Of a stretch of DNA of 64,000 bases, positions 22,525 to 32,682 are shown in pieces. Numbering within the stretch: position 1 is the first letter of the stretch; every line of letters starts with the position of its first letter. The stretch is taken from contig OY821787.1 of assembly GCA_963682175.1 (NCBI GenBank), forward strand, positions 10,084,501-10,148,500, written 5' to 3'. This DNA comes from Triglochin maritima (lineage: Eukaryota; Streptophyta; Magnoliopsida; Alismatales; Juncaginaceae). The notes below the pieces were generated by a model. It was given only the letters and a program-made list of their open reading frames with translations. It was not told the origin of the DNA and searched no databases. Made by a program: the position numbers and the translations under genes.

Positions 22525-23778
22525 TGATGCATTGCATACTTTGCATCATATCCCTTTCATTTAGATTATTTTATATAAATAAATGCTACTATGGTACTAT
22601 TTTGAGCAATTGTGCAGAATTCAGGTGTTACAATGCAATTTACCAATATTCAAGCTAAAACGCGTGCAATGGACTCAAATAGATCACAAAGACCAATTAG
22701 CTAGAGATCCAGGCAAGTTGAAATCCAAGTGATTGCATAAAAAGCCATGGACCTGATCGCAAATTAGAAGGACTAAAAAGTGATTTTGGAGGAGTTTTCA
22801 AGAAGAAATCAAATTCGGATCTCCAAAGATATGAAATAATTGATTTAGAGGCGTGGAGGCCATCTAGCACATACCAAAAACACACCCGCAAAATCACAAA
22901 TTGATCTGGACCATCCATGCGGCGATTCCGCCGCATCTGAAGGTCAATGTACGGCGGAAACGCCGCTCGATTTGCGATCCGTGCCTTCTATTTTCGTCCA
23001 GTTGTTTCATAGCACGTGTCATTCCTTATGCATACCTAGGGTTCCTTGTATCGGCTATAAATAGCCCCGAAATATTGTTGTGAGGGGAACTTTTTTTGTA
23101 TTGAATTCTATAGCAATAAAATTCTGCCCATTTATTTCTCCCTTGTCTTTGTCTTTTGTAAGCTTAGTTTTAGATTAATATTTCATGTTCTTAATTCCAT
23201 TCGAGTAATTTTGTTGTTCTTTATTCTTCTCTTAGAATAATTTGTTGCATGCTTAGAATAATTGCATTTGTTTTCGTAGATCGTAGTTAGTATAAATTTT
23301 TTTGTAGTCTCTCGATGATCTCCATGACCCCTTCTCGTCATCTTCTCCCCATGGGTTTCTAAAACCCTCCAAAGGGTGGGGGTGACGGATTTAGGGTTAC
23401 AGAAGAGAGTGTTTTTATTTTAATTTCTTGTTAGTGTTTTGATCATATGAGTTTTTGTTAAATCAATTATCATATGATGCTTAATATCTCACTTGATTTA
23501 TAATAATTTTCGTGATCCCCAATCTAACTCTAACATTCATAACTCCCACCCACTGGACTCTCATCCATAGTTGTTTCTTCTTAGTTTTTGTTTTTGTTGT
23601 TCTTGCTTTAGAAAAGTTTAAAAAAATCCAAAAACCTCAAACCAACCATATTTCTCTTTTTCTTTCCTTAATCAAAAATCACAAAAATATAAGAATCTCT
23701 CCCTCCTTGTGTTCGACCCATACTTGTCGTGTCTTCATCGACGCCGTGCACTTGCGGTATAAATAAAAATCTCATCAA
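22525..23778 (+). repeat. Athila-1 3' LTR
   Basis: Matches 10387-11643 and ends in CATCA before the target duplication ATAGT. TATA box in GGCTATAAATAGCCCC at about 23053-23068. The modest divergence from the 5' LTR suggests an insertion of intermediate age. Confidence 0.92.
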
Positions 23779-23808
23779 TAGTCTAATTATTGAAAATATG
23801 AACTAAAA

Positions 23809-23820
23809 GCTCTGATACCA
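23809..23820 (-). promoter_or_regulatory. Copia-1 primer binding site, tRNA-Met type
   Basis: On the minus strand it reads TGGTATCAGAGC, the standard Copia initiator-Met tRNA site, immediately next to the LTR end. It fixes the minus-strand polarity of Copia-1. Confidence 0.88.
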
Positions 23821-23821
23821 C

Positions 23822-24326
23822 TGTAGGATTTCGTGTCGCTATGTATGTATATATTTAAAAAAAATTAATACAACATACAAGATCGATTTTCATATTTTCA
23901 ACAATTTCTATGAACATAGTTTTGTGATTATTCTAATAACATGCAATCCTACATTTATTAAAATAAATCACAAAGGTAGAATCATACCGAAAGGTTCTCT
24001 AAAACCTTTTTGAAGATCCGGAGTCGCATTGCCCGTTGAATCTTCCACTGAATTGCCTCCGAGTGTTCACCAAACTCTAAACAAGATTAGAGAGAAAGGA
24101 GCTAGTCAATCAATCTCTAACAAGGTTTAGAATCTAGCTAATAACTCCTCTTTAAGATCCTGAGATTCTTATCTCTAAAACTTAAATTTACTAAGAGATT
24201 TTCGTGGTGATTAGGGAGAGATTTATGAGAGAAAGATTTTTGCATTAGTTGTTACACAAGTAGGAGTAGGGGTCCTTTTATAGTCTCCAAAAACATCCTT
24301 ATCAAGAGCTATTCTTTAGTCATGAT
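23822..24326 (-). repeat. Copia-1 5' LTR, part nearest the primer site
   Basis: Matches 7552-8050 closely. It is cut at CATGAT by the Copia-2 LTR and continues at 29163. Confidence 0.88.
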
Positions 24327-24679
24327 TGTTGGCTTTTTGGCCTTAATCCGTATTTTGATGATGTAATTCAACCTAATCTTAATTAGGACATGTAGATTAG
24401 CACATATAGTATAATGGTATACATGTTGTATTGTGCTAACATCTACAGGTGATCAAGACTCAAGAAAGAAGAAAAATCAAGTCAAGACATGTAATCAAGC
24501 TAGGATTGAAGACATGTAATTTTACCTTTCTTTGAGTATTAGGAACTTATGTGAATTGAGCATAACGTAAGCTAATATGCATGCATTCACACACTAGGTT
24601 TCTTGTAGGAGTCACACACAAAATATCATATCATTTGGACTCCATTAGATCACCTAAACACCTAAAACGTTGGTCGCCA

Positions 24680-24799
24680 GTCTGCCTGAGTTCGGTCGAC
24701 CGTTCACCTTTCGGTCGACCGGTTATACACAATATTTGTTATACCAGACCAATCAGTTCAACCGATCACACTTCTGTTAACCGTTTACCCAGACCTGTT
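24680..24799. repeat. CGGTCGACCG palindromes in the Copia-2 solo LTR, left part
   Basis: Two exact copies near 24693 and 24712, with weaker variants (GACCAATCAGTTCAACCG, GTTAACCG) after them. The array continues past the insertion at 28086-28460. Confidence 0.75.
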
Positions 24800-25303
24800 T
24801 GTAGAATCGTGTGGATTATGGGTCCACTAATCACTATTAATCTAATCACCTACTTGTTTAATCAATCGATATGCGCAGCGGAAATTAAAAACAAAACAAG
24901 CAAGTGTAGGAAAATGCAAACCACAAATCGACTCGGCGTTTTTATAGAGGTTCGGCACCCCACCCGGGTCCTAGTCCTCTCTTGTAAGCTCCGCTCGACT
25001 CCGCGAGCTCCGCCTACGTCTTCACTAACCACTCCCCGTTCCGGGCCGGGAGAGAACGCCTTTACACCACAAGCAACGCGAACAACCCTCGCTTGCTTGA
25101 ATTCTTCCTCTCACAATCCGAGAGGGACACTTCGGGCTTTCACCGAAGTCCTTGCTTCTTTTGACAACACTTGTAACTGAGTGGGATTCACTCTCTAATT
25201 AAGCACACTTTGAGTAGGATGAGTAATTGATCAAGTGTGTGAAGTTTAGGCTTATAGAGTGTAGAAATGGGAGCTTTGAGGATTGAGGTTTCTCTCTAAT
25301 GAG
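24800..25303 (-). repeat. Copia-2b 3' LTR, truncated
   Basis: Matches 26579-27085. The remaining 1 kb is missing. At the junction an 18-bp string (ATGAGTAATTGATCAAGT, 25299-25316) repeats sequence found 80 bp earlier in the same LTR (25219-25236), then gag sequence follows. Confidence 0.85.
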
Positions 25304-25310
25304 TAATTGA

Positions 25311-26525
25311 TCAAGTTCTAGCATTCTTGTTTTTATCACAAATGATCTCATATTGTTTAACTAAGTCATGGAATGCATTTTGAAGCTCATCATGTGTATA
25401 ATTTTCATTATTTGCACTAGAGTTTGAGCTATCACTATAATAGGACTTAGTTGAGCATGAATTACTAGAACAAGAGTTAGAATCTACCTCACTTTGATCT
25501 TCAATAGCCATGAAGCATGAGTGAGCCACTTCTCTTCTACTTTGCAAGGAAGAAGACGATGATGATGGTGATGAAGAATCATCCCATGTAGCCTTGTGTG
25601 CTTCCTCCTTCCTTTCTCTTCTCTTGCTCTTCTCCTTTTCTTTTCTCCTCTCCCTTCTCTCCTTTTTCTTCTCCCCTTCTCTTCTCTCATTTTCACTCTC
25701 CTCCCTCTCTTTTTCTTTTTCTCTTTTCTCACTTCTTCTACCTCTTCTTTCATTCTTTTCTCCCTTATCACTCTTGAGGTATTTGAAGAAGTCTTGGGCA
25801 AGGACCTCAATGTCCTCTTCTTCCACCCTCCTTGGCTCATCAAAATTTGCATGCAATGCCACCATGGAGTTTTTCTTTGAAGCTTCCTTCTCTCTTCGAT
25901 GACTCAATTGGAGCTCATAGGCCATGAGATTTCCAATAAGTTCCTCCATCTTCAATTTTGAAAGATCGTGCGATTCTTCGATTGCCACGACCTTGTCTTC
26001 CCAATCGTTGCTCAATGACCGGAGGAATTTTCGAGTCATCTCTCCTTCATTTATCCTTCTTCCAAGAATCAAAAGAGAGTTAGTGATATCGGTGAAGCGA
26101 GTGTTCATGTCGCTTATGTTCTCACCGATTTGCATAGAAAATATTTCATATTTATGCATGAGGAGACTTATCCTAGTTTCTTTGGTTTTGCTATCACCCT
26201 CATGATGCATTTGTAACCTATGCCATATTTCATTTGCACTTTCACATCCCCTAATTCTATTGTATTCTCCCTCATTAAGGCCACAATAAAGAATATTCAT
26301 AATTTTTGAATTCATTTCAATTTCTTTCATTTGAGCCCTAGATAAAGAATCTAAATCATCTTCATTTGGGGGTATGTATGGATTTTGAATAAACTTCCAA
26401 TACTTAAGGTCATTTGATATTAAAAAGATTTTCATTCTATTTTTCCAATAATCATAATTTGACCCATTAAGCAAAGGAGGCCTTGTGGTGCATAAACCCT
26501 CTAAGTGATTAGATGTGCTAGCCAT
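25311..26525 (-). CDS. Copia-2b gag, truncated at its C-terminus
   Basis: Open frame of 404 codons from ATG 26525. The N-terminus has RPPLLNGSNYDYWKNRMKIF, the DUF4219/UBN2-type start of many plant Copia gags. A gag core with ENISDMNTRFTDI and LRSLSNDWEDKVVAIEE follows. Then comes a long Lys/Glu/Arg-rich stretch (about residues 255-310) and a Ser-rich stretch. No zinc knuckle is reached and the frame stops (NART) at the junction with the truncated LTR, so the C-terminal gag and all of pol are lost. Because the frame is intact and the LTRs are similar, a gag-like protein could still be made. Confidence 0.85.
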   Translation of the reverse strand: MASTSNHLEGLCTTRPPLLNGSNYDYWKNRMKIFLISNDLKYWKFIQNPYIPPNEDDLDSLSRAQMKEIEMNSKIMNILYCGLNEGEYNRIRGCESANEIWHRLQMHHEGDSKTKETRISLLMHKYEIFSMQIGENISDMNTRFTDITNSLLILGRRINEGEMTRKFLRSLSNDWEDKVVAIEESHDLSKLKMEELIGNLMAYELQLSHRREKEASKKNSMVALHANFDEPRRVEEEDIEVLAQDFFKYLKSDKGEKNERRGRRSEKREKEKEREESENERREGEKKKERRERRKEKEKSKRRERKEEAHKATWDDSSSPSSSSSSLQSRREVAHSCFMAIEDQSEVDSNSCSSNSCSTKSYYSDSSNSSANNENYTHDELQNAFHDLVKQYEIICDKNKNART

Positions 26526-26563
26526 GCTAAAAATACGATTAAGTATAGAATTTAGCTAACAAG

Positions 26564-26576
26564 GCTCTCATACCAA
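26564..26576 (-). promoter_or_regulatory. Copia-2b primer binding site
   Basis: On the minus strand it reads TGGTATGAGAGCC, a one-base variant of the usual TGGTATCAGAGC, two bases from the LTR end. Confidence 0.8.
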
Positions 26577-26578
26577 AT

Positions 26579-28084
26579 GTAGGATCGTGTGGGTTATGGG
26601 TCCACTAATCACTATTAATCTAATCACCTACTTGTTTAATCAATCGATATGCGCAGCGGAAATTAAAAACAAAACAAGCAAGTGTAGGAAAATGCAAACC
26701 ACAAATCGACTCGGCGTTTTTATAGAGGTTTGGCACCCCACCCGGGTCCTAGTCCTCTCTTGTAAGCTCCGCTCGACTCCGCGAGCTCCGCCTACGTCTT
26801 CACTAACCACTCCCCGTTCCGGGCCGGGAGAGAACGCCTTTACACCACAAGCAACGCGAACAACCCTCGCTTGCTTGAATTCTTCCTCTCACAATCCGAG
26901 AGGGACACTTCGGGCTTTCACCGAAGTCCTTGCTTCTTTTGACAACACTTGTAACTGAGTGGGATTCACTCTCTAATTGAGCACACTTTGAGTAGGATGA
27001 GTAATTGATCAAGTGTGTGAAGTTTAGGCTTATAGAGTGTAGAAATGGGAGCTTTGAGGATTGAGGTTTCTCTCTAATGAGTTGGGACAATTAGAGTTGG
27101 AGAGTTGTGTTAACAACAAGTCTTGATCCTCTATTTATAAGCTCCTAAGGTATTCTAGCGGTTGGGGATAGATTTGATTGGGTTTTGTGCAAGATACACA
27201 AAGCAGAAAATCGGGCTGCAAATCTGTCCAGAACCGGTCGACCGAAACTAGTAAATCGGTCGACCGTTAACTTGATTTCAAAGAGAACGGTCGAACAAAA
27301 GAATATTCGGTCGGACAAACGAGCTAGAACTTAACTCTACTTAAGTGAATCGGTCGAACCAAAGTATGGGGCGGTCGATCGAAAAGGGGATTCGGTTGAG
27401 ACAAAGGTCAATCGGTCGAACGAGAAATGTGTCGACCGATAGCAGGGAATTTGGTTTCTGAAAATATGTTCAACCGGTCGACCTAAACAAGGTCTTCGTT
27501 CGACCGGTTACCGAATGTATTTTGGGGTTAAGTTTTGTTTTATACGAATACGACCGTTATAGGAATACGACAAGAAAAACGGTCATATTAAAATCCGGGA
27601 TCGGTCGACCGAAAAGGTAGAACCGGTCGACCGGTAGAGTTCGGTAAAATCACTGTGGAGAGTCTGTTATAAACCGGTCAAACTGAGAACTGGTTCGGTC
27701 GACCGGTTCACACAGGAAATCTGGGTTTAAGTTTATAAGTGATTTCCGACTAAGGTTTGGGTGATCTAATGAAGTCCAAATAAGGTGAAATTTTGTGTGT
27801 GACTTCTCTATGGAACCTAGTGTGTATGTGATATGTTTTTAACTCTTGTATGCTCAATTTACACATGTTCCTAAGACTCAAAATAAAATCAAGATTACAA
27901 GTCTTCATTTAGCTTTATTACAAATCTTGACTTGATTTCCTTCCTTCCATGAGTCTTGATCACCTGTAGAGGTTAGCACAATACTATATATATGTAATGC
28001 AATATGTGTGCTACTCTACATCATCATAATTAAGATTAGGTTAATTAAATCATCAAAACATAGATTAAGGCCAAAAAGCCAACA
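26579..28084 (-). repeat. Copia-2b 5' LTR
   Basis: 1,506 bp with TG...CA ends. On the minus strand it begins TGTTGGCTTTTTGG and ends CGATCCTACA. It contains a dense palindrome array (27230-27720) and, on the minus strand, the GC-rich block with CGGCCCGGAACGGGG near its 3' side. Confidence 0.9.
27230..27720. repeat. CGGTCGACCG palindrome array in the Copia-2b LTR
   Basis: At least five exact CGGTCGACCG copies (near 27236, 27260, 27600, 27622, 27695) plus many one- or two-base variants such as CGGTCGAAC and CGGTCGATCG, irregularly spaced. Confidence 0.85.
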
Positions 28085-28085
28085 C

Positions 28086-28460
28086 TGTTCGGTCGACTTG
28101 TAGATCTTCGGTCGACCGTTTCGTTTGCTATTTCTGGTAAAAATACGACCGTTATATTTGTCGTATTATACAACGGTCGTATACACATTTTTTCTCTTAA
28201 TACCCCCCAAATACTTTTAAACCGGTCGAACAAAATACCTTGTTCAGTCGACCGTTCTATTAGGGAAAATCTACCTGCTATCGGTCGACACAAGTTATGT
28301 TCAACCAATCGAGTTTTCCCTCTACCGAACCCTGTAGTTCGGTCGACCGGTACCTGTTCGGTCGACCGTTGACTTATAGAACTTAAGTGCTAGGTCGACC
28401 AGTACCTATGTTCGGTCAACCGATCCATTAACTTAATCAAGGGTTCGGTCGACCGTCGCT
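28086..28460. repeat. CGGTCGACCG palindrome array in the Copia-2 solo LTR, right part
   Basis: Four exact copies (near 28109, 28339, 28358, 28446) and many variants. It continues the array at 24680-24799. Confidence 0.85.
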
Positions 28461-29162
28461 GCACAGTTTTTTGCAATCCGATTTTCTGTTTTGTGTACTT
28501 TGCACAAACCCCAATCAAATCTTGTCCAAACGGCTAGAAATCTTTAAGAGCTTATAAATAGAGGTTCACACTTAGTTTTCCACAAGATTTCACAACTCCA
28601 AAGTGTAAAACCTATAGTGAGATTTTCCACAACCTCCAAGCTCCAAATTAGCCATCCAAAGCCTAATTTCCACATCATTCATCATACAATCATCTAGCAA
28701 TTGTTGTGCTCAATTAGAGAGTGAGTTCCACTCAAGTTACCATTGTTGTAAAGTGAGCAAGGGTCTTGGTGAAAGCCCAAGACAAAGCAGCAAGGACTTC
28801 GGTGAAAGCCCGAAGTGATTCTCTCGGTTTGTGAGAGGTGGTGCCAAGCTAGGCGAGGGTTGTTCGCGAACTTGAAGACTTGTAAAAGGCGTTGCTCCCG
28901 GCCCGGAACGGGGAGGCATAGTGAAGACGCAAGAGGGGCTCGAACGGAGATTCGAGAGGTGCTTGTAAGAGAGGACGTAGGCGCGGCCGAACCTCTATAA
29001 AACCGACGTGTCTACTTGTGGTTTGCATTACCTTTCTACTTGTGTTTGATTTAGTTTAATTTCCGCTGCATTTCTTTGACCGATCAACCAAGTAGTCAAT
29101 TAAGGTTTAATTGTGATTAGTCTTAATTGTGGACCCATAGACCCACACGATCCTACAATGAT

Positions 29163-30827
29163 CCCTTGTTTATTCTCTCCGAAATTAATCTCTAATTTCC
29201 ACATAATCACCCACAAAAAATGTTTTAATTAAATCTGGAATTAATCCACCCATGATCTAATTAATCTCTTAATAAATCAGGCAAAATCGTTCTTGTTCGG
29301 TAGACCGAGTATTATTCGGTCAACCGAACCATTCGGTTATAACACGTGTTCGGTGCACCGTGAGCTAGATGGTCGACCGAATCCGTATGAGAAAAAATCC
29401 CTGGAAGAATTCGGACGAACCACGTCTTTTACTCGGTCTACCGTTGACCCACCAGAATCGCTCCTGGGACATAGTCATCGGATGACCGTGTCACCTTCGG
29501 TCTACCAAAAAACCTACTTCTCGGTTGACCGTGCACACTCGGTTAACCGAACCCGATTGTCCAGGCACTCCAGACAATTTCGGTCAACCAATTGCGCTTA
29601 CCCGTTCCCCATTCGGTTAACCGATCCGAAGATATCCCGGTCGACCGAACCATGAACGATTCACCGTGTTTGACCTTGATTTTTCCTTTGTCAAATTTTG
29701 GATTTTTTTCCAACAAAATTTGATATTTTGGGGGTTTTAGCAAAATCACATCTTATAAATATATTATCATATGTAATAATAAATTATTACACCTCATAAT
29801 ATATATATATCTCATATGAATTTATTATGATTCTAATTATGTCAATTCTCATGACATTGATTTTAATTAATTCACCACATGTGTCCTATTTTCACATGAA
29901 ACCCGACACATCATATGAACTTAAAATCAACCCTCATGTTTCCCAGTTTTGTGGTGTGACCTATAGGAGGATCTAAGTCAAATTGGCAGAGATATTAAAC
30001 ACTTAATATCTCAAACTATAAGCGGTATCTAGCTACACATTATAGTTACCCAATTAGCATAGATGTCTTTGTTCCACCCGAACCAAAACACGATCCATTT
30101 AGTGATGTAAGTGCACCACTTGTGTCCGTCCCTTGCCTCATGATATTAAGAATATATACAAATTAGAAATGTGTCATCTTTGTATTATATTCATTTCTTG
30201 ATCTCTTTAAGTTAATTATAACTATGTAACTTAACTCAAGTTACATTGTGCACATTATAATTTTGCTTTATCAAGGGCTCACTAATATCATCACTCAATT
30301 AAGAGGGGCAATGATAATCGTTTGACTGGCTATCTTTTCCAGCACAAGTCATGCTCAACCAACTATTGCATTTATCACTACACTCATTGATAGTTTTTGA
30401 CAATAATCAAATTAAGCATTTCTTGAGTGAAAAGTTATAAGTCTCATATCTTAGGATCCAAGACACACTAAAAACATTAATGACACGAAACACAATTCCA
30501 TAATGTTTTACTTGTTAGGTCTATTCAATATATAATTTTCCTCTTTTATATATTTGTGTCGTTAATTATTTGTAGAGCTACAACAATCGATGACCAACAC
30601 GACAATCTTATCTCGGTAATTAATGTTCCATGTTAATTACAATGATTGTGAATAACTTTTGATTTTATGTAAACCATTATCTTTTAGAGCTCTACGGTTA
30701 AGAACCAAGCGTCTCTTCCTTAACACTTCCAAAAAACGAATATCATAATCAAAGAACAAAATGCTTATACATTCAATTCATAATAATTAACATATAAAAG
30801 TAATACTTTTAAAACACGTTCCTTTCA
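29163..30827 (-). repeat. Copia-1 5' LTR, outer part
   Basis: Continues 23822-24326 after the Copia-2 insertion and ends in CCTTTCA next to the TAGGT duplication. From about 29930 it is similar to the LTRs at 34300-35198 and 61800-62707 (shared GTTTTGTGGTGTGACC and TAAGCGGTATCTAGC). It holds a palindrome array at 29300-29650. Confidence 0.85.
29300..29650. repeat. CGGTCGACCG-like array in the Copia-1 LTR
   Basis: Variants such as CGGTAGACCG, CGGTCAACCG, CGGTTGACCG and CGGTTAACCG recur about ten times. The array is more diverged than the others, in keeping with Copia-1 being older. Confidence 0.75.
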
Positions 30828-30832
30828 TAGGT

Positions 30833-32682
30833 ATGCATAGAATTCTCTTATGCATTCTCTCTCCATTATTACCATCCATAATCTATACTGTAACTACCGT
30901 GTTCTCTTTGTAACCCCCACTAATACATATATAAAATATATGTGGATTCCTTTCTTTGAAAGGGGCCACTTTTCTCCTCAAAATTCTCCATCTCCTATCT
31001 TGTTGCGAAGTTTGATTTTCATAACAAGATATTACTAATTTACTATGGAACATCATATCTATACGCTAAGGGCACATGCCGAAAAACGAATTTCTCCAAT
31101 TTGCATATTGCAACCAACAGGTCCAATTGGAGATTGTGAAAACGTCACTTCACGTGCAAAAGTTCTCCAACGCAAAACTGCAACTGTCCATCTGTTTTTA
31201 GGTTTCATTAAGTAAACATGTCGGGAGTTCGGCTAGTAAATTACCCTTAGAAACTAATGACCTGCGTCGGGTTGTGATTGAGATCATATTCTCAAATCAC
31301 AACTAGCCTAACACGCCAATAAAAACATAGTACAAAATCTGCAAATGCACATGCAGAAACAGATTTGGTAAATAACATATAAAAGGAAAATGTATCCTTG
31401 TCATTAGATACTTTGCCTTCAAAGCCCTCAAATTTATTTTTAATTTTATTCTTTTAGTAATTATAAATATTAATCATTTTTCATTTTTTTATTTATTAAA
31501 AGAGACTCTCCAATAGTTACTTTCGGCCTTTTAATCAACACCTTTTTATTTTTCATATAAAATTGTGTACATTTAAATAAATTTTGTGATTTTTGTTATT
31601 TCTATGACTCTGTGCTCTTATTTTTTCTTCAAGATTACTATTATTCAACGCTACAACTTTATGATATTACAACTTTAACTTTTCAAAACATAATCAACTC
31701 TAGATATTTCAATCTTATTTATAACACCTTTTTTATTTTTTTCTCTATAAATAGGAACACCAGTCACTCTCTTAATATATAAAAATAAATGACTCCATAA
31801 TAAATTTGTAATACTACAATTGCAAGTATTATAAGAATAATTGTAAAGTATGTGCATCATCTAAGATGGGTAAGAAAATTGATCAAAATTCAAATGTGCA
31901 AGATTATATATAAAAACATAAATCACAACTTTAAACTTTTAATATGTAAATCTTTTATTAAGACTCATTTTAGTCTCCATTTTTAATATACTACTTAAAA
32001 TAAAATATCCCAACATAAATAAAAAACCTTCGATTCACCATAAAATAAATTAAAAATAAAATCATTGGGATAGTTAATTAAATTAAAAATAAAATCATTA
32101 AGATAGTTAAAATATATAATTAAGTCTAATTTTTTCTTGAAACAAAGAATTGGATACGTTTGTGCAGAGCAGAATTCACTCATGTAGAGAAAGGATTTCA
32201 AACGTCGGTGGATAACCTTAGTATTACCGGTCATCCAAGAATGACTTTATTATTAGAATTAGTATCTCATATCATTAAATTTTACAAATATTTTGAATAA
32301 CTTAAAAAGCAATATTCCTTTTTAACAAACATTTCATGTGTAACGCGCAATTTGCATGCTATTTAAGTCATAAAATACATATAAAATCTAAAAGAATAAT
32401 TTGTAAAATATTAGGCAAAACAAAATTATTTTTGGCACAACAAAATAACAACAATATTCATTGTTTACTCGTTATATTTTTAATACACATAAAATTATTT
32501 TTATTAAGTTAATAAAATTAACACAATTATCCTAAAATTGCATTTTTGTAAATACAAATATAATTAAACATTCAGAGAATTATTTAAAAATTGAAAAACT
32601 AATAATTATCAAATAAAATAACATGTTACATGAATATTGGATAACATGCTTATTTGAAATTATCTATAGCATAGATTCTCTG
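30833..32682. other. AT-rich DNA downstream of PEN-2
   Basis: No gene or complete element is recognised. The last part (up to 32682) should contain the 3' untranslated region of PEN-2 on the minus strand. Several AATAAA-like signals exist on that strand but none can be chosen. Confidence 0.4.

Larger units (their letters stand above)
10387..23778 (+). mobile_element. Athila-1: Ty3/Gypsy Athila-type retrotransposon
   Basis: A 13.4 kb element with two LTRs of about 1.25 kb, each TGATG...CATCA, flanked by the perfect duplication ATAGT (10382-10386 and 23779-23783). Order: LTR, Asp-tRNA-type primer site, long leader, gag, protease, reverse transcriptase, RNase H, integrase, env-like ORF, polypurine tract, LTR. 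That order, the primer site and the extra 3' ORF fit Athila. Gag and pol carry a few frameshifts or stops, the integrase has lost a catalytic segment, and an unrelated LTR with a flanking duplication sits inside the integrase. The element sits 25 bp inside Copia-1 from its primer site. Confidence 0.92.
24800..28084 (-). mobile_element. Copia-2b: gag-only Copia element inserted in its own family's LTR
   Basis: Flanked by the perfect duplication CTGTT (24795-24799 and 28085-28089). On the minus strand: 5' LTR 28084-26579, primer site, gag, then a truncated 3' LTR 25303-24800. Pol is absent. The two LTR copies differ at only about four positions over 500 bp, so the insertion is young. It lies inverted relative to the LTR that hosts it. 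Confidence 0.9.
24327..29157 (+). mobile_element. Copia-2 solo LTR, itself interrupted
   Basis: It starts TGTTGGCTTTTTGGCC and ends GATCCTACA, flanked by the perfect duplication ATGAT (24322-24326 and 29158-29162). Without the inner insertion it is about 1.54 kb, the same family as the LTR at 26579-28084. No internal region of its own remains, so it is a solo LTR left by recombination. It carries CGGTCGACCG palindromes on both sides of the break and a TATA box in CTTATAAATAGAGG (about 28552). Confidence 0.88.
7552..30827 (-). mobile_element. Copia-1: minus-strand Copia element carrying all nested insertions
   Basis: The outer ends are TG (7552) and CA (30827), flanked by the perfect 5-bp duplication TAGGT at 7547-7551 and 30828-30832. 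On the minus strand the order is 5' LTR (30827 down to 23822, split), a methionine-tRNA-type primer site (23809-23820), a leader, gag, then directly the 3' LTR. Pol is missing: gag is fused to the inside of a shortened 3' LTR at about 8302. Without the later insertions (Athila-1 and the Copia-2 solo LTR) the element is about 5 kb. It is the oldest layer of the nest. Confidence 0.88.

Noticed and set aside
24581..25180. Plus-strand open frame of 199 codons, partly repeated at 26587-26958
   Set aside because: It lies across LTR sequence of Copia-2 and Copia-2b; the repeat is simply the second LTR copy.
25594..25902. Plus-strand open frames rich in Ser, Leu and Phe
   Set aside because: They are the antisense of the Lys/Glu/Arg-rich stretch of the Copia-2b gag.
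31060..31400. Possible MITE around a region less AT-rich than its flanks
   Set aside because: No terminal inverted repeats or target duplication could be found.
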